Assembly (NCBI RefSeq): GCF_010548275.1
Contig: NZ_JAAGLT010000017.1
Span: 124,001 to 188,000, forward strand
Reading direction: 5' to 3'
DNA from: Streptomyces sp. SID12488
GTDB taxonomy: Bacteria > Actinomycetota > Actinomycetes > Streptomycetales > Streptomycetaceae
DNA: 64,000 nt
The position numbers were made by a program, and so were the translations under genes. How positions within the stretch are numbered: position 1 is the stretch's first letter; each line of letters starts with the position of its first letter. Shown here in pieces: positions 8,673-17,502 of this stretch. The notes under the pieces are model-generated. The model was not told where the DNA came from. It did not search any database and saw only the letters and a list, made by a program, of their open reading frames with translations.

Positions 8673-9701
8673 TCAGGACTGCGGAGCCGTCGAACCCCTG
8701 ATGACCACCCGGCAGGGCAGCGACTCCGTCCCCGAGCGCCGCACCCCGCCGATCGCGCTGAACAGGGCGTGCGCCGCCGCCCGGCCGACCTCTTCGAGGT
8801 TCAGGTCGACGCTGGTCAGCGGCGGCCGGGCGCCGGAGGTCAGGACGTGCCAGTCGTCGAAGCCCATGACGGACACGTCCTCCGGCACGCGCCGGCCGCG
8901 CTCACGCAGGACGTCCATGACCCCGCGCGCGATCTGGTCGTTGCCGCACAGCACCCCGTCGACCTCCGGATGCCGGTCGAGCAGCAGCGCGGTGGCCGCC
9001 CGCCCCCAGCCCTCCGACCAGGCGCCGAACCTCGGATCCTCGACCGGGCTCAGACCGGCGTCGGCGAGCGCGCCCATGGCCCCCTCGGAGCGCTCCCGCG
9101 CCGCGAGATACCCGGGGTCGCCGGTGATGTGCGCTATCCGGGAACGGCCGCACGCCAACAGGTGTGCCACGGCGATCCGGCCGGCGTCGACGCTGTCCGG
9201 GACGATGGACAGATCGGCCGGATCGTTCGAGGGCGCGTACGCGTAGACCACCGGGACGGGGAGCTCACGGCCCAGGGAAGGACGTGGGTCGGTGCGGCTG
9301 CCCACCACGATCAGACCGTCGACCCGGCGGCCCAACAGTGCCCGGACGTGGTGCTGTTCGCGGATCGTGTCCCCGCGGGCGTCACAGAGGAACACGGCGA
9401 CCTCGCCCGCCCCGAAGGCGTCCTCGGCGCCCATCAGGATCGGGATGCTGAACCTGCCCTCCAGGTCGCTGGTGAGCAGACCGACCGTGCCCGTCCGCCC
9501 GGCGAGCAGGCCGCGGGCCAGCTGGTTGGGGCGGAACGACAGCCGCTCGGCCGCGTCGACCACCCGCTGCCGGGTCTCGGCGCGCACCTGGCTCCGGCCG
9601 TTGAGGGCCTTGGACGCGGTGGCGATGGACACGCCCGCCAGGCGGGCCACGTCGCTGAGTGTCGAGGGTTGCGCACGAGAGGGGCCGGTGGCCTGTGCCA
9701 T
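8673..9701 (-). CDS. LacI-family transcriptional regulator
   Basis: 342 residues. The N-terminal LacI helix-turn-helix (LSDVARLAGVSIATASKALN) and hinge (RPNQLARGLLAGRTG) lead into a periplasmic-binding-protein-like sugar sensor domain (GRFSIPILMGAEDAF to LPCRVVIRGS). The frame is open 51 codons further upstream, but the ATG at 9701 has a perfect AAGGAG site and puts the HTH at the usual distance from the start. It sits between the divergent sugar transporter operon and the two hydrolase genes and is the obvious local regulator. The inducer is probably an arabinose- or galactose-containing oligosaccharide, inferred only from its neighbours. Confidence 0.92.
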   Translation of the reverse strand: MAQATGPSRAQPSTLSDVARLAGVSIATASKALNGRSQVRAETRQRVVDAAERLSFRPNQLARGLLAGRTGTVGLLTSDLEGRFSIPILMGAEDAFGAGEVAVFLCDARGDTIREQHHVRALLGRRVDGLIVVGSRTDPRPSLGRELPVPVVYAYAPSNDPADLSIVPDSVDAGRIAVAHLLACGRSRIAHITGDPGYLAARERSEGAMGALADAGLSPVEDPRFGAWSEGWGRAATALLLDRHPEVDGVLCGNDQIARGVMDVLRERGRRVPEDVSVMGFDDWHVLTSGARPPLTSVDLNLEEVGRAAAHALFSAIGGVRRSGTESLPCRVVIRGSTAPQS

Positions 9702-9867
9702 GGGATAACTCCTTCTCTCGCCCTGCGTGCGTAAACCGTACGCGAGTTGTTTCGGCCTGGGCGTGGCATGCGCGGTTTCACGGATTTCGTCAGCCATCAC
9801 GTCTCGGTCGCCGACTTCCCTTCTGTGCAAGGGGATTGACGGGCCATGAGGCAAGTCCCTACTTTCA

Positions 9868-9879
9868 GAAAAGCTTTTC
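9868..9879. promoter_or_regulatory. candidate LacI operator upstream of the sugar transporter operon
   Basis: GAAAAGCTTTTC, a perfect 12-bp palindrome 61 bases upstream of the solute-binding-protein start, in the region shared with the divergent LacI gene. Position and form suit repression by that regulator. Confidence 0.6.
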
Positions 9880-9939
9880 GGTGTCTTTCCGGCTCAGAAC
9901 CCAGCAGAACCCAGCAGAACCCACACGAGGGGGATCGTC

Positions 9940-11277
9940 ATGGGGAGCACGACCGGGCCACGTGGAAACAGACGTGGACGCCTCCGCAGACTTGCCGCTG
10001 GTGCCGTCGCGATTCTCGCCGCCGCGGGCCTGGTCACGGCCTGCGGCTCCGGGGACGAGGGCTCGGACGGCGGAGGAGGAGGCGGCGGCGGGGGAGCGGC
10101 CGGCGTCACGGGTAAGGACGACGGAGCCACGCTGACGATGTGGACCCGGGCGGCGACCCGGCCGCAGAGCGAGGCCCTGGTCAAGGCGTACAACGCTGGC
10201 CACAAGAACCAGATCGACCTGACCGTCATCCCCACCGACGACTACCAGGCGAAGGTCGGCGCGGCGGCCGGGTCCAAGGACCTGCCCGACCTCTTCGCCT
10301 CCGACGTGGTGTTCGTCCCGAACTACACCTCCAGCGGGCTCTTCGCCGACCTCACCGACCGTATAGACGCCCTGCCCTTCGCCGACAGCCTCGCCCAGTC
10401 GCACATCAAGGCGGGCACGTACGAGGACCGCAAATACGTGGTCCCGCACACCCTCGACCTGTCGGTCCTCTTCTACAACAAGGACCTCTACCGGAAGGCG
10501 AAGCTCGACCCGGAGAAGCCGCCCGTCACCCTCGCCGAGTGGGACCAGCAGGCACGCGCGGTGGACGCGCTCGGCGGGGGCGTCAACGGCACCTTCTTCG
10601 GCGGCAACTGCGGCGGCTGCGGTGTCTTCACCTGGTGGCCCTCCATCTGGGCCGCGGGGGAGGACGTGCTGAACAAGGACGGCACCGAGGCGACCCTGGA
10701 CTCCGCCACCGCGAAGAAGGTCTACGACACCTACCGGGGCTGGGTCGACGACGACATCGTCGCCCCCGGCGCCCGCGACGAAACCGGTGCCACCTGGACC
10801 GGCGTCTTCCCGAAGGGAAAGGTCGGCGTCATGCCGATGCCCTCGACCACCCTCGGCCTGATGCCCAAGGACCTGGACCTCGGTGTCGCGCCCATCCCAG
10901 GACCCGACGGCGGCAAGTCCACGTTCGTCGGCGGCGACGCCATCGGTATCGCCGCCACCAGCAAGTCGGCCGACCAGGCCTGGAACTTCCTCGCCTGGTC
11001 CCTGGGCGACCAGGCACAGGTCGACGTGGTCGCCGCCCACAAGGACGTGGTGGCACGCACCGACCTCGCGTCCAACAAGTACTCCAAGTCGGATCCACGG
11101 CTGGTGGCCATCAACGAACTGGTGGCGGACGGCCGGACACCGTACGCGTTGAAGTTCGGCCAGACCTTCAACGACCCCAACGGCCCCTGGCTGAGCCTGA
11201 TGCGCGACGCCGCCTTCGGGGACGGGTCGGACGTGGACAAGGGCAACGACGCGGTGAGTGCTTCGCTGGCGGACTGA
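9940..11277 (+). CDS. sugar ABC transporter solute-binding lipoprotein
   Basis: 445 residues with a lipoprotein signal (LAAGAVAILAAAGLVTAC; lipobox VTAC) and a glycine-rich tether after the cysteine. The body is a family 1 extracellular sugar-binding protein (MWTRAATRPQSEALVKAYN, NKDLYRKAKLDPEKPPVTL, PMPSTTLGLMPKDLDLG). It captures oligosaccharides outside the membrane and delivers them to the two permeases that follow. ATG 9940 follows a GGGGGA site. It is the first gene of the operon, downstream of a palindromic operator. Substrate is not readable from sequence; the adjoining beta-L-arabinofuranosidase genes suggest arabino-oligosaccharides. Confidence 0.93.
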   Translation: MGSTTGPRGNRRGRLRRLAAGAVAILAAAGLVTACGSGDEGSDGGGGGGGGGAAGVTGKDDGATLTMWTRAATRPQSEALVKAYNAGHKNQIDLTVIPTDDYQAKVGAAAGSKDLPDLFASDVVFVPNYTSSGLFADLTDRIDALPFADSLAQSHIKAGTYEDRKYVVPHTLDLSVLFYNKDLYRKAKLDPEKPPVTLAEWDQQARAVDALGGGVNGTFFGGNCGGCGVFTWWPSIWAAGEDVLNKDGTEATLDSATAKKVYDTYRGWVDDDIVAPGARDETGATWTGVFPKGKVGVMPMPSTTLGLMPKDLDLGVAPIPGPDGGKSTFVGGDAIGIAATSKSADQAWNFLAWSLGDQAQVDVVAAHKDVVARTDLASNKYSKSDPRLVAINELVADGRTPYALKFGQTFNDPNGPWLSLMRDAAFGDGSDVDKGNDAVSASLAD

Positions 11278-11282
11278 GTGTC

Positions 11283-11357
11283 AGCCGCGGGTGCGTGGGG
11301 GCTGGTCGCGCAGTTCCCCGCGCCCCTGAAAGACGGGGCTGCGCCCCTGCCTTTCAG
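11283..11357 (+). repeat. Streptomyces-type intergenic palindromic repeat between binding-protein and permease genes
   Basis: A stretch reading GGTGCGTGGGGGCTGGTCGC and onwards resembles an intergenic repeat I know from many Streptomyces genomes. It ends in a hairpin: CTGAAAG at 11326-11332 pairs with CTTTCAG at 11351-11357, and GGGGC pairs with GCCCC inside. It may attenuate or process the transcript so that binding protein exceeds permease. Confidence 0.5.
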
Positions 11358-11370
11358 CGGTACAGCCAGC

Positions 11371-11394
11371 CCACGTCCACGTCCACGTCCATGT
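11371..11394 (+). repeat. short hexanucleotide tandem repeat (CCACGT)3 plus one degenerate copy
   Basis: Three perfect CCACGT units at 11371-11388 are followed by CCATGT, just upstream of the first permease gene. No function is evident. Confidence 0.6.
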
Positions 11395-11413
11395 CGCACG
11401 GCAGAGGAGAGCC

Positions 11414-12376
11414 ATGCAGGTGAAGGCGGCCGACCCGACGGCGGCCGAACCCCGGACCCGGCCAGAACCCCGGGTCCCCCCGCCTCGTACCACCGCACCT
11501 CGATGGCGGTCACGCAGAGTACAGGGCCTCGCCTACGCCGCCCCCACAGCCGTGTTCGTGACCGTCTTCTTCCTGCTGCCGCTGCTGCTCGTAGGCCAGA
11601 TGTCCCTCAGCGACTGGCCGCTCCTGGCCGGCGACCGGGGGATCAACGCCCCCGAGAACTACACCGACGCCACCGACACCACCCTGTTCTGGCCGGCGGT
11701 CCGCTTCACGCTCCTCTACACCGTGATCGTCACGGTCGTCCTCCTCGGACTTGCCCTTCTCCTCGCCCTGCTGGTGCAGGAGTCCCGCCCGGCGGCGGGT
11801 TCCTTCCGCACCGTCTACTTCCTGCCCAGCGCCCTCGGACTCGCCTCCGCGTCCCTGCTCTTCTGGGGCCTGTACAGCCCTACCACCGGACCTCTCAGCC
11901 GCATCCTGGAGAACCTGGGCCTCGTCGACGACCCGGTGTCCTTCCTCGGCACTCCGAACTCCGCCCTCCTCTCGACCGTCTTCCTCATCGTCTGGAAGTT
12001 CGCCGGGTTCTACATGCTGATCCTTCTCGTGGGCCTGCAGCGCATCCCCCACGAGGTGTTCGAGGCGGCCCGCATGGACGGCGCGAGCCGGGGCCAGATC
12101 TTCCGCTCGATCACGCTGCCGCTGCTGCGCCCATCCCTCGCGCTGACACTCCTGCTCTGCGTGACCGGATCACTGCTCGCCTTCGACCAGTTCTTCGTGC
12201 TCACCAAGGGCGGACCGGACAACAGCACGGTCACCGTCGTCCAGTTGATCTACCGGGAGGCCTTCCAGCGGATGAACCTCGGTACGGCGGCGGCCCTTTC
12301 GGTGATCGTGCTGGGCGTGCTCCTCCTGCTCAACACCCTCCAGTTCCGCGGCCTGCGCCGCGCCGACGAGTCATGA
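11414..12376 (+). CDS. sugar ABC transporter permease, MalF/UgpA type
   Basis: 320 residues. After a proline- and arginine-rich cytoplasmic N-terminus come six transmembrane segments, starting at AAPTAVFVTVFFLLPLLLV. The inner-membrane-permease EAA loop is at EAARMDGASRGQIFRSITLP, which docks to the shared ATPase. It forms the membrane channel with the next gene. ATG 11414 follows GAGGAG. No ATPase gene is present in the operon; in Streptomyces many such importers share the MsiK ATPase encoded elsewhere, which is established for cellobiose and maltose systems and assumed here. Confidence 0.92.
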   Translation: MQVKAADPTAAEPRTRPEPRVPPPRTTAPRWRSRRVQGLAYAAPTAVFVTVFFLLPLLLVGQMSLSDWPLLAGDRGINAPENYTDATDTTLFWPAVRFTLLYTVIVTVVLLGLALLLALLVQESRPAAGSFRTVYFLPSALGLASASLLFWGLYSPTTGPLSRILENLGLVDDPVSFLGTPNSALLSTVFLIVWKFAGFYMLILLVGLQRIPHEVFEAARMDGASRGQIFRSITLPLLRPSLALTLLLCVTGSLLAFDQFFVLTKGGPDNSTVTVVQLIYREAFQRMNLGTAAALSVIVLGVLLLLNTLQFRGLRRADES

Positions 12377-12434
12377 GGCGACCAGTCATGACCCGACGAG
12401 ACACCAGCTGTCCGGTAGCGGAAGGGAGACCACG

Positions 12435-13256
12435 GTGCTGACCCGCGCCCTCGGCCGTACGCCCTACTACGTCGTCGCCGGAGGACTGGCCGTCATCTTC
12501 CTCTTCCCCCTGGTGTGGAACGCCTGGGCCTCGGTCAGCGGCCAACCCGGTACCGCACAGGAGTCCGGCTACGGCCTCGGCAACTACCGGACGCTCCTCG
12601 ACTACGACGCGGGCCTGTGGCAGTACTTCCTCAACAGCACCGTCGTCTCCGTGCTCACCGTCGCCCTGACGCTCGGAGTGTCCCTGCTGGGCGGCTACGC
12701 CTTCGCCCGCTTCGACTTCCCCGGCAAGAACCTGCTGTTCCTGTTGACCCTGGCCATTCTCATGGTCCCGTACGCCACCCTCCTCATCCCCCTCTACGTC
12801 CTGCTCGGCCGACTCCACCTCCAGAACTCACTGATCGGGCTGAGCCTCGTCCTGGCCATGTTCCAGCTGCCGTTCGCCACCTTCATGATGCGGATCTCCT
12901 TCGAGGCGGTGCCCCGTGAACTGGAGGAGTCGGCGCTCGTCGACGGCTGCGGTACGGCGGGCGCCCTGCGCCGGGTGCTGCTGCCCGCCGTACGCCCGGG
13001 GTTGATCACCGTCGGCCTGTTCGCGTTCCTCGCGGCCTGGAACGACTTCATCGCCCCGCTGATCCTGATCTCCGACAGCGAGAAGGCACCTCTGCCGCTG
13101 GCTGTGGCCAACCTCCGGCAGCAGAGCATGGGCGCCGTCGACTACGGCGCCACCGAAGCCGGTGTGGTGGTCCTCGCCGTGCCCTGTCTCCTCCTCTTCC
13201 TGCTGCTGCAACGGCACTACGTACGAGGCTTCATGTCGGGCGCGCTGAAGGGCTGA
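12435..13256 (+). CDS. sugar ABC transporter permease, MalG/UgpE type
   Basis: 273 residues with six transmembrane segments and the EAA loop ELEESALVDGCGTAGALRRVLLP (read with its C-terminal LP) between segments four and five. It partners the MalF-type permease encoded 58 bases upstream. The GTG at 12435 has a good GGGAG site and keeps the N-terminal positive residues before the first membrane segment (YYVVAGGLAVIFLFPLVWN). The next gene, a GH127 enzyme, starts within 30 bases, so import and intracellular hydrolysis are one transcription unit. Confidence 0.92.
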   Translation: MLTRALGRTPYYVVAGGLAVIFLFPLVWNAWASVSGQPGTAQESGYGLGNYRTLLDYDAGLWQYFLNSTVVSVLTVALTLGVSLLGGYAFARFDFPGKNLLFLLTLAILMVPYATLLIPLYVLLGRLHLQNSLIGLSLVLAMFQLPFATFMMRISFEAVPRELEESALVDGCGTAGALRRVLLPAVRPGLITVGLFAFLAAWNDFIAPLILISDSEKAPLPLAVANLRQQSMGAVDYGATEAGVVVLAVPCLLLFLLLQRHYVRGFMSGALKG

Positions 13257-13281
13257 CCAACCGGATGAAAGGCATCAATTG

Positions 13282-15252
13282 GTGAGCGATGACCGAGAGT
13301 TGTCGACCGTGCTGCCCGTGGCACCGACCCGGGGGCGACTGCGCCCGCTGGGCCTGGACGAGGTGAGGATCACCGGCGGTTTCTGGGCCGGGCGCCGGGA
13401 GGTCAACGCCAACGCCACCCTCGCCCACTGCCGGGACTGGATGGAACGCGTCGGCTGGACCGGCAACTTCCGGGCCGTCGCCGAAGGCCGTATCCAACGG
13501 GACCGGCGGGGACGGGAGTTCGCGGACTCCGAGATCTATAAGCTCCTCGAAGCGATGGCCTGGCAATCCGGAACGGGTATTGGCACAGGCACAGGCACCG
13601 GTGCCTGTTCCGCGCTCGACCAGGACATCGTCGCGCTCACCGAGGCCGTCGCATCCGCTCAGGATCCGGACGGCTACCTGAACACCGCCTTCGGTCATCC
13701 GGGACAGCAGCCCCGCTACAGCGACCTCGAATGGGGTCACGAACTGTACTGCTACGGGCACCTGATCCAGGCGGGCGTCGCCCAGGCCCGCGCCCAGGGT
13801 GAGGGTGAGCTGACGAAGATCGCCCGACGCGCCGCCGACCACATCTGCGCCACCTTCGGCCGGGGTGGCATCGAACGAGTCTGCGGCCACCCGGAGATCG
13901 AGACGGCCCTCGTGGAACTGGCCCGGCTTACGGGCGAGGAACGCTACCTCGAGCAGGCGGCCCTGTTCATCGACCGCAGGGGCCAAGGCACCCTCGCCGA
14001 CGGCGAGTTCGGCCGCGTCTACCACCAGGACGACCTGCCGGTACGGGACGCCACGGTGCTCCGGGGCCACGCAGTCCGCGCCCTCTACCTCGCGTCCGGC
14101 GCGGTCGACGTGGCCGTGGAGACCGGGGACGAGGAACTGCTCGCGGCAGTTGTACGTCAGTGGGAGGCGGCGGTCGCCAGACGCACCTATCTGACCGGCG
14201 GCATGGGCTCCCACCACCGGGACGAGGCCTTCGGCGACGACTTCGTTCTCCCGCCCGACCGCGCCTACTCGGAGACCTGCGCCGGCGTCGCCTCCGTACA
14301 GCTCAGCTGGCGGCTGCTCCTGGCCACCGGCGACCCGCGCTACGCCGACCTCGCCGAGCGGACACTCTTCAACGTGGTCGCCACCTCCCCGTCCGAGGAC
14401 GGCCGGTCCTTCTTCTACGCCAACACCCTGCACCGGCGCCACCAGGGCCCCGTACCCGCCGCCGACGCGGTGAGCCCGCGCGCCGAATCGAGCCTGCGCG
14501 CCCCCTGGTTCGCGGTGTCCTGCTGCCCGACGAACGTGGCACGCACCCTGGCCCAGCTGCCCGCCCACCTGGCCACGGCCGACGACCAGGGCATCCAACT
14601 CCACCAGTACGCCGACGCGGAGATCGCCACATCCCTCACCGGCGGCCACGACATCGCGCTGAGCGTCCGCACCGACTACCCGTCCGGCGGCATCGTGACG
14701 GTACGGATCGACCGCTCGTCCCCGGCCCGCCACTGGACCCTGTCGCTGCGCGTCCCCGCGTGGACGGAGGGCACCACGGCCTACCTGGTCGCCCCGGAGG
14801 GGACCTGCCGCACGGTCGGCCCGGGCACCGCCGAGGTCACCCGGCTCTTCCTTCCCGGCGACGAGGTCCGGCTCGAACTGCCCGTGGCACCACGGTGGAT
14901 CGCCCCGGACCCGCGCATCGACGCCGTACGCGGCACGGTCGCCGTCCAGCGCGGCCCGCTCGTCTACTGCGCCGAGTCCGTGGACCTGCCGGACAGGCGT
15001 GAGGTGGACGCCGTACGAGTGGATCCGTCCGCCGAGCCGGAGGACGGGCCGGAGGGCACCGGCACCGTTGTCGCGCCGGGTGAACTCGTCGAACCGGACG
15101 GTCCCGGAGACCCCGCATGGCCTTACCAGCCACTCGACCGAGCCACCGTTTCCACCGCCGAGCGCACGGGAATCGTCCTGGTCCCCTACAACTCCTGGGC
15201 GAACCGCGGCCCTTCGACGATGCGCGTGTGGCTGCCGACCACAGAGACGTAG
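13282..15252 (+). CDS. GH127-type beta-L-arabinofuranosidase (DUF1680), cytoplasmic
   Basis: 656 residues, no signal peptide. The DUF1680/GH127 (alpha/alpha)6 domain opens with LDEVRITGGFWAGR. By comparison with Bifidobacterium HypBA1, the zinc site and nucleophile are intact: Glu331 and Cys333 in SETCAG, and the Cys414-Cys415 pair in SCCPTN, the first being the expected catalytic cysteine. It should remove beta-L-arabinofuranose from imported oligosaccharides such as hydroxyproline-linked beta-arabinooligosaccharides. It directly follows the permeases. The GTG at 13282 is preferred over a TTG three bases upstream. A short run of GGCACA-type repeats near 13583 encodes a Gly-Thr stretch that is probably a surface loop. 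Confidence 0.9.
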   Translation: MSDDRELSTVLPVAPTRGRLRPLGLDEVRITGGFWAGRREVNANATLAHCRDWMERVGWTGNFRAVAEGRIQRDRRGREFADSEIYKLLEAMAWQSGTGIGTGTGTGACSALDQDIVALTEAVASAQDPDGYLNTAFGHPGQQPRYSDLEWGHELYCYGHLIQAGVAQARAQGEGELTKIARRAADHICATFGRGGIERVCGHPEIETALVELARLTGEERYLEQAALFIDRRGQGTLADGEFGRVYHQDDLPVRDATVLRGHAVRALYLASGAVDVAVETGDEELLAAVVRQWEAAVARRTYLTGGMGSHHRDEAFGDDFVLPPDRAYSETCAGVASVQLSWRLLLATGDPRYADLAERTLFNVVATSPSEDGRSFFYANTLHRRHQGPVPAADAVSPRAESSLRAPWFAVSCCPTNVARTLAQLPAHLATADDQGIQLHQYADAEIATSLTGGHDIALSVRTDYPSGGIVTVRIDRSSPARHWTLSLRVPAWTEGTTAYLVAPEGTCRTVGPGTAEVTRLFLPGDEVRLELPVAPRWIAPDPRIDAVRGTVAVQRGPLVYCAESVDLPDRREVDAVRVDPSAEPEDGPEGTGTVVAPGELVEPDGPGDPAWPYQPLDRATVSTAERTGIVLVPYNSWANRGPSTMRVWLPTTET

Positions 15253-15302
15253 CCCAGGCCGACCACAGACCAGGCCCCCGAACCCCACGATCGGAGCCCG
15301 AG

Positions 15303-17450
15303 ATGACCCAACCACCCACCCGTCGAAACCTGTTGAGACTCGCTGCGGGAAGCGTGGCCGCCACGCCACTCGCGTACGCGGTGCCGGCTGCGGCTCTCCC
15401 CGCGTCGCCGGCGTCAGGCGCCGCCCTCGCCGCAGCCGCCCCGCCCGTCACCTGGTCCGTGCAGCCCTTCCCCCTGGGCCAAGTGACCCTGGGTGACGGC
15501 GTGTTCCGGCGCAAGCGCGACCTGATGCTGGAGTTCGCCAGGTCCTACCCGGCGGACCGCATCCTGGCCGTCTTCCGTGCCAACGCGAGCCTGGACACCC
15601 GGGGTGCGCAGCCGCCCGGCGGCTGGGAGACCGCCGACGGCAACCTGCGCGGCCACTTCGGCGGTCACTTCCTCACCCTCGTGGCACAGGCGTACGCCGA
15701 CACTCGTGAGGCCGGGCTGAAGACCAAGCTGGACTACCTGGTCACCGCGCTCGGCGAGTGCCAACTGGCCCTGGCGGACCACGGATCGCCGCGACCCAGC
15801 CACCCCGGGTTTCTGGCCGCGTACCCGGAGACGCAGTTCATCCTGCTGGAGAGCTACACGACCTACCCCACCATCTGGGCGCCCTACTACACCTGCCACA
15901 AGATCATGCGCGGCCTCCTCGACGCCCACACCCTGACCGGCAACCAGCAGGCCCTGACGATCGTCTCGAAGATGGGCGACTGGGTGCACAGCAGGCTCAG
16001 CCGCCTGCCCCAGGCGCAGTTGGACCGCATGTGGTCGATCTACATCGCCGGCGAGTACGGCGGCATGAACGAGGTGCTGGCCGACCTGTACGCCCTCACC
16101 GGCCGGGCGGAGCACCTCGCCGCCGCCCGCTGCTTCGACAACACCGCGTTACTGGACGCCTGCGCCGACAACCGCGACATCCTCGACGGCAGGCACGCCA
16201 ACCAGCACATCCCCCAGTTCACCGGCTACACAAGGCTGTTCGACCACACGGGGACGACGAAGTACGCCAGTGCCGCCCGCAACTTCTGGGGCATGGTCGT
16301 GGGCCCCCGGACGTACAGCCTGGGCGGCACCGGCCAGGGGGAGATCTTCCGGGCGCGGAACGCGATAGCCGCGACCCTCGCCGACAACAACGCAGAGACG
16401 TGTGCGACGTACAACATGCTGAAGCTGAGCCGGCAGCTGTTCTTCCACACGCCCGACCCCGCCTACATGGACTACTACGAACGAGGCCTGACCAACCACA
16501 TCCTCGCCTCCCGCCGGGACGCCCGCAGCACGACCAGTCCGGAAGTCACCTATTTCGTCGGCATGGGCCCGGGAGTCGTGCGCGAGTACGACAACACCGG
16601 TACCTGCTGCGGCGGTACGGGTATGGAGAACCACACCAAGTACCAGGACTCGGTGTACTTCCGCTCCGCCGACGGCAACGCGCTGTACGTCAATCTCTAC
16701 CTCGCCTCCACCCTGCGCTGGCCGGAGCGGGGCCTCGTCATCGATCAGACGAGTGACTACCCGGCCGAGGGTGTGCGCACCCTGACGTTCCGCGAGGGCG
16801 GCGGCAACCTCGATCTGAAGCTCCGGGTGCCGTCCTGGGCCACCGGAGGCTTCACCGTCACGGTCAACGGGGTTCCGCAGCCGGCCGGGGCCGTACCCGG
16901 CAGCTACCTCACCCTGAGCCGGAACTGGCAGCGCGGTGACCGGATCACTGTCTCCGCCCCGTACCGGCTGCGCGTCGAACGGGCCCTGGACGACCCCACG
17001 GTCCAGTCGCTGTTCTACGGCCCGGTCCTGCTGGTCGCCCGGAGTCAGGCCACGACCTTCCGCACTTTCTCCTTCTACAAGGACTTCACGCTGCAGGGCG
17101 ACCTCGCTGCCTCGGTCAAACCCGAGGGCCGCACGCTGCACTTCACCACGCACGGCCTGACCCTGGCCCCGTTCCACATCGCGGACACCGCCCGCTACCA
17201 CGCCTACTTCAGGCGCTCCGAGCCCGTCGTCGTGTTCGGCACGGCCACCTCTGGGGTGCCGAACCGCGCCCGCACGGACGGTCTGACCTTCCTCGACGTG
17301 CTCTGGGCGCGGGCTCCCTTCGCGTCGCAGGGGGCCTTCCTGGACGCGGTCCGGGCCCTCACCGACACCTGGCTGTCCCAGGGCCTGTTCAGCCGGACCG
17401 AGCGGGACGCGGTCGTTGCCGCTGCCGTCCGGGCGAACCTGAGGCGCTGA
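15303..17450 (+). CDS. Tat-exported DUF1680 hydrolase, GH146/GH127-like beta-L-arabinofuranosidase
   Basis: 715 residues starting at ATG 15303 (GGAG upstream). A twin-arginine signal (RRNLLRLAAGSVA) sends it out folded, which suits a metalloenzyme. The catalytic domain shows YYTCHKIMRGLLDAH, Glu365 and Cys367 in NAETCATYN, and the Cys435-Cys436 pair in GTCCGGTGMENH. That spelling fits GH146 better than GH127. A C-terminal beta-sandwich ends the DUF1680 region (LKLRVPSWATGGFTVTVNG). It probably removes terminal beta-L-arabinofuranose outside the cell, leaving products for the importer upstream. It is the last gene of the operon and ends before a strong terminator. Confidence 0.87.
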   Translation: MTQPPTRRNLLRLAAGSVAATPLAYAVPAAALPASPASGAALAAAAPPVTWSVQPFPLGQVTLGDGVFRRKRDLMLEFARSYPADRILAVFRANASLDTRGAQPPGGWETADGNLRGHFGGHFLTLVAQAYADTREAGLKTKLDYLVTALGECQLALADHGSPRPSHPGFLAAYPETQFILLESYTTYPTIWAPYYTCHKIMRGLLDAHTLTGNQQALTIVSKMGDWVHSRLSRLPQAQLDRMWSIYIAGEYGGMNEVLADLYALTGRAEHLAAARCFDNTALLDACADNRDILDGRHANQHIPQFTGYTRLFDHTGTTKYASAARNFWGMVVGPRTYSLGGTGQGEIFRARNAIAATLADNNAETCATYNMLKLSRQLFFHTPDPAYMDYYERGLTNHILASRRDARSTTSPEVTYFVGMGPGVVREYDNTGTCCGGTGMENHTKYQDSVYFRSADGNALYVNLYLASTLRWPERGLVIDQTSDYPAEGVRTLTFREGGGNLDLKLRVPSWATGGFTVTVNGVPQPAGAVPGSYLTLSRNWQRGDRITVSAPYRLRVERALDDPTVQSLFYGPVLLVARSQATTFRTFSFYKDFTLQGDLAASVKPEGRTLHFTTHGLTLAPFHIADTARYHAYFRRSEPVVVFGTATSGVPNRARTDGLTFLDVLWARAPFASQGAFLDAVRALTDTWLSQGLFSRTERDAVVAAAVRANLRR

Positions 17451-17454
17451 GGGC

Positions 17455-17493
17455 CGGAGGGAGGGGAACCGGTCAGCGGTTCCCCTCCCTCCG
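17455..17493. terminator. strong bidirectional terminator between convergent hydrolase genes
   Basis: A perfect 16-bp stem (17455-17470 with 17478-17493) around a 7-nt loop, immediately after the GH146-like stop and 10 bases before the end of the convergent GH30 gene. Confidence 0.85.
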
Positions 17494-17502
17494 AGCGTGC
17501 CT

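Noticed and set aside
9702..9854. N-terminal extension of the LacI gene
   Set aside because: ATG 9701 has a perfect ribosome-binding site and normal spacing to the helix-turn-helix; the extension covers the promoter region.
9865..11040. 391-codon minus-strand frame opposite the sugar-binding lipoprotein
   Set aside because: Low-complexity translation and complete overlap with a clear lipoprotein gene.
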